Shown here: positions 58,564 to 58,623 of the stretch, piece by piece
Layout: every line of letters begins with the position of its first letter
How positions within the stretch are numbered: position 1 is the stretch's first letter
Notes under the pieces: model-generated
The model's input: only the letters and a program-made list of their open reading frames with translations
The model's database searches: none
What the model was told of the DNA's origin: nothing
Translations under genes and position numbers: made by a program
From: an uncultured Clostridia bacterium
Lineage (GTDB): Bacteria; Bacillota; Clostridia; UBA1381
Reading direction: 5' to 3'
Assembly (NCBI GenBank): GCA_934501535.1
Contig: CAKSUM010000018.1
Location: forward strand, 1 to 58,623
Length of the DNA stretch: 58,623 bases

Positions 58564-58623
58564 AAATAAGCTGTCCCGAAAGACAGCGTTGAACATTGAA
58601 AAATAAACAGTGCAGAGTTCTTG
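58564..58623 (+). other. Start of probable rRNA leader
   Basis: The sequence after P2 has a small hairpin (GCTGTC/GACAGC) and then AACATTGAAAAATAAACAG, the kind of text seen in clostridial 16S leaders. The window ends before any mature rRNA. Confidence 0.55.

Overview
The window looks like the chromosome of a spore-forming Clostridia (Firmicutes) member of moderate GC. The evidence is Shine-Dalgarno-led genes, textbook sigma-A promoters with 17-bp spacers, a CwlD-type cortex amidase, a YlmC/YmxH-type sporulation protein, a SpoVB/MATE-type flippase, PyrR-type attenuation upstream of a uracil permease, and clostridial mobile-element genes (TnpV, large serine recombinase, small Zn-ribbon proteins). 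The exact genus cannot be fixed from the sequence.

Positions 1-17.5 kb are visibly more AT-rich than the rest and form a mobile or accessory island. From the left it holds a shortened DUF6076-like gene, a decayed serine recombinase facing an intact one (1408-2892), and a leftward mobilisation module: a small conserved protein, a ParB-like protein, a MobA/VirD2-type relaxase split by a one-base frameshift, a MobC-like protein and an oriT-like pair of hairpins. It continues with rightward DUF6076-like and sigma-like genes, then a tyrosine recombinase (8629-9468) followed by a defence module (9781-14994). The defence module has a methylase-like protein, an Eco57I-type adenine methylase and a GIY-YIG/SF2-helicase restriction protein. 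TnpV, three tiny proteins, a candidate small RNA with a consensus promoter and terminator, and an XRE-type regulator finish the island, which ends next to a tRNA-Leu(UAG).

The most striking feature is at 9479-9730, between the tyrosine recombinase and the restriction-modification operon. Two perfect 25-bp inverted repeats, each with an internally symmetric 8+6+8 recombination-site-like core, bracket a 202-bp segment. The segment carries one good extended -10 promoter, which points away from the methylase genes. This has the architecture of an invertible promoter switch, here read in the OFF orientation, that would phase-vary the whole restriction-modification module.

From 17.7 kb on the sequence is core chromosome. 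A PhnP-like phosphodiesterase gene with an in-frame stop is followed by a DeoR regulator. The regulator is divergent from a four-gene operon: a glycerophosphodiesterase-PHP phosphatase fusion, a zinc alcohol dehydrogenase, an SGNH hydrolase and a PfkB kinase. Next come an AraC/GyrI-like regulator, serC-serA, the cwlD-like amidase, a CNNM/CBS protein, an ECF sigma/anti-sigma/stalk-protein operon with a plausible ECF-type promoter, a flippase, hisS-aspS and uraA-pyrR behind an attenuator. They are followed by an FG-GAP/SLH protein, ylmC, a SWIM-SNF2 helicase, an MreB-like gene with a tRNA methylase and rsmI, two HAD phosphatases, a CDF metal transporter with an attenuator leader, a Cys-rich micro-membrane protein, a DUF896 protein, and an asnS-TPR-GNAT-rarA-nadE run. 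The last 220 bp carry two tandem consensus promoters with the look of an rRNA-operon promoter region, so a 16S gene probably starts just beyond the window.
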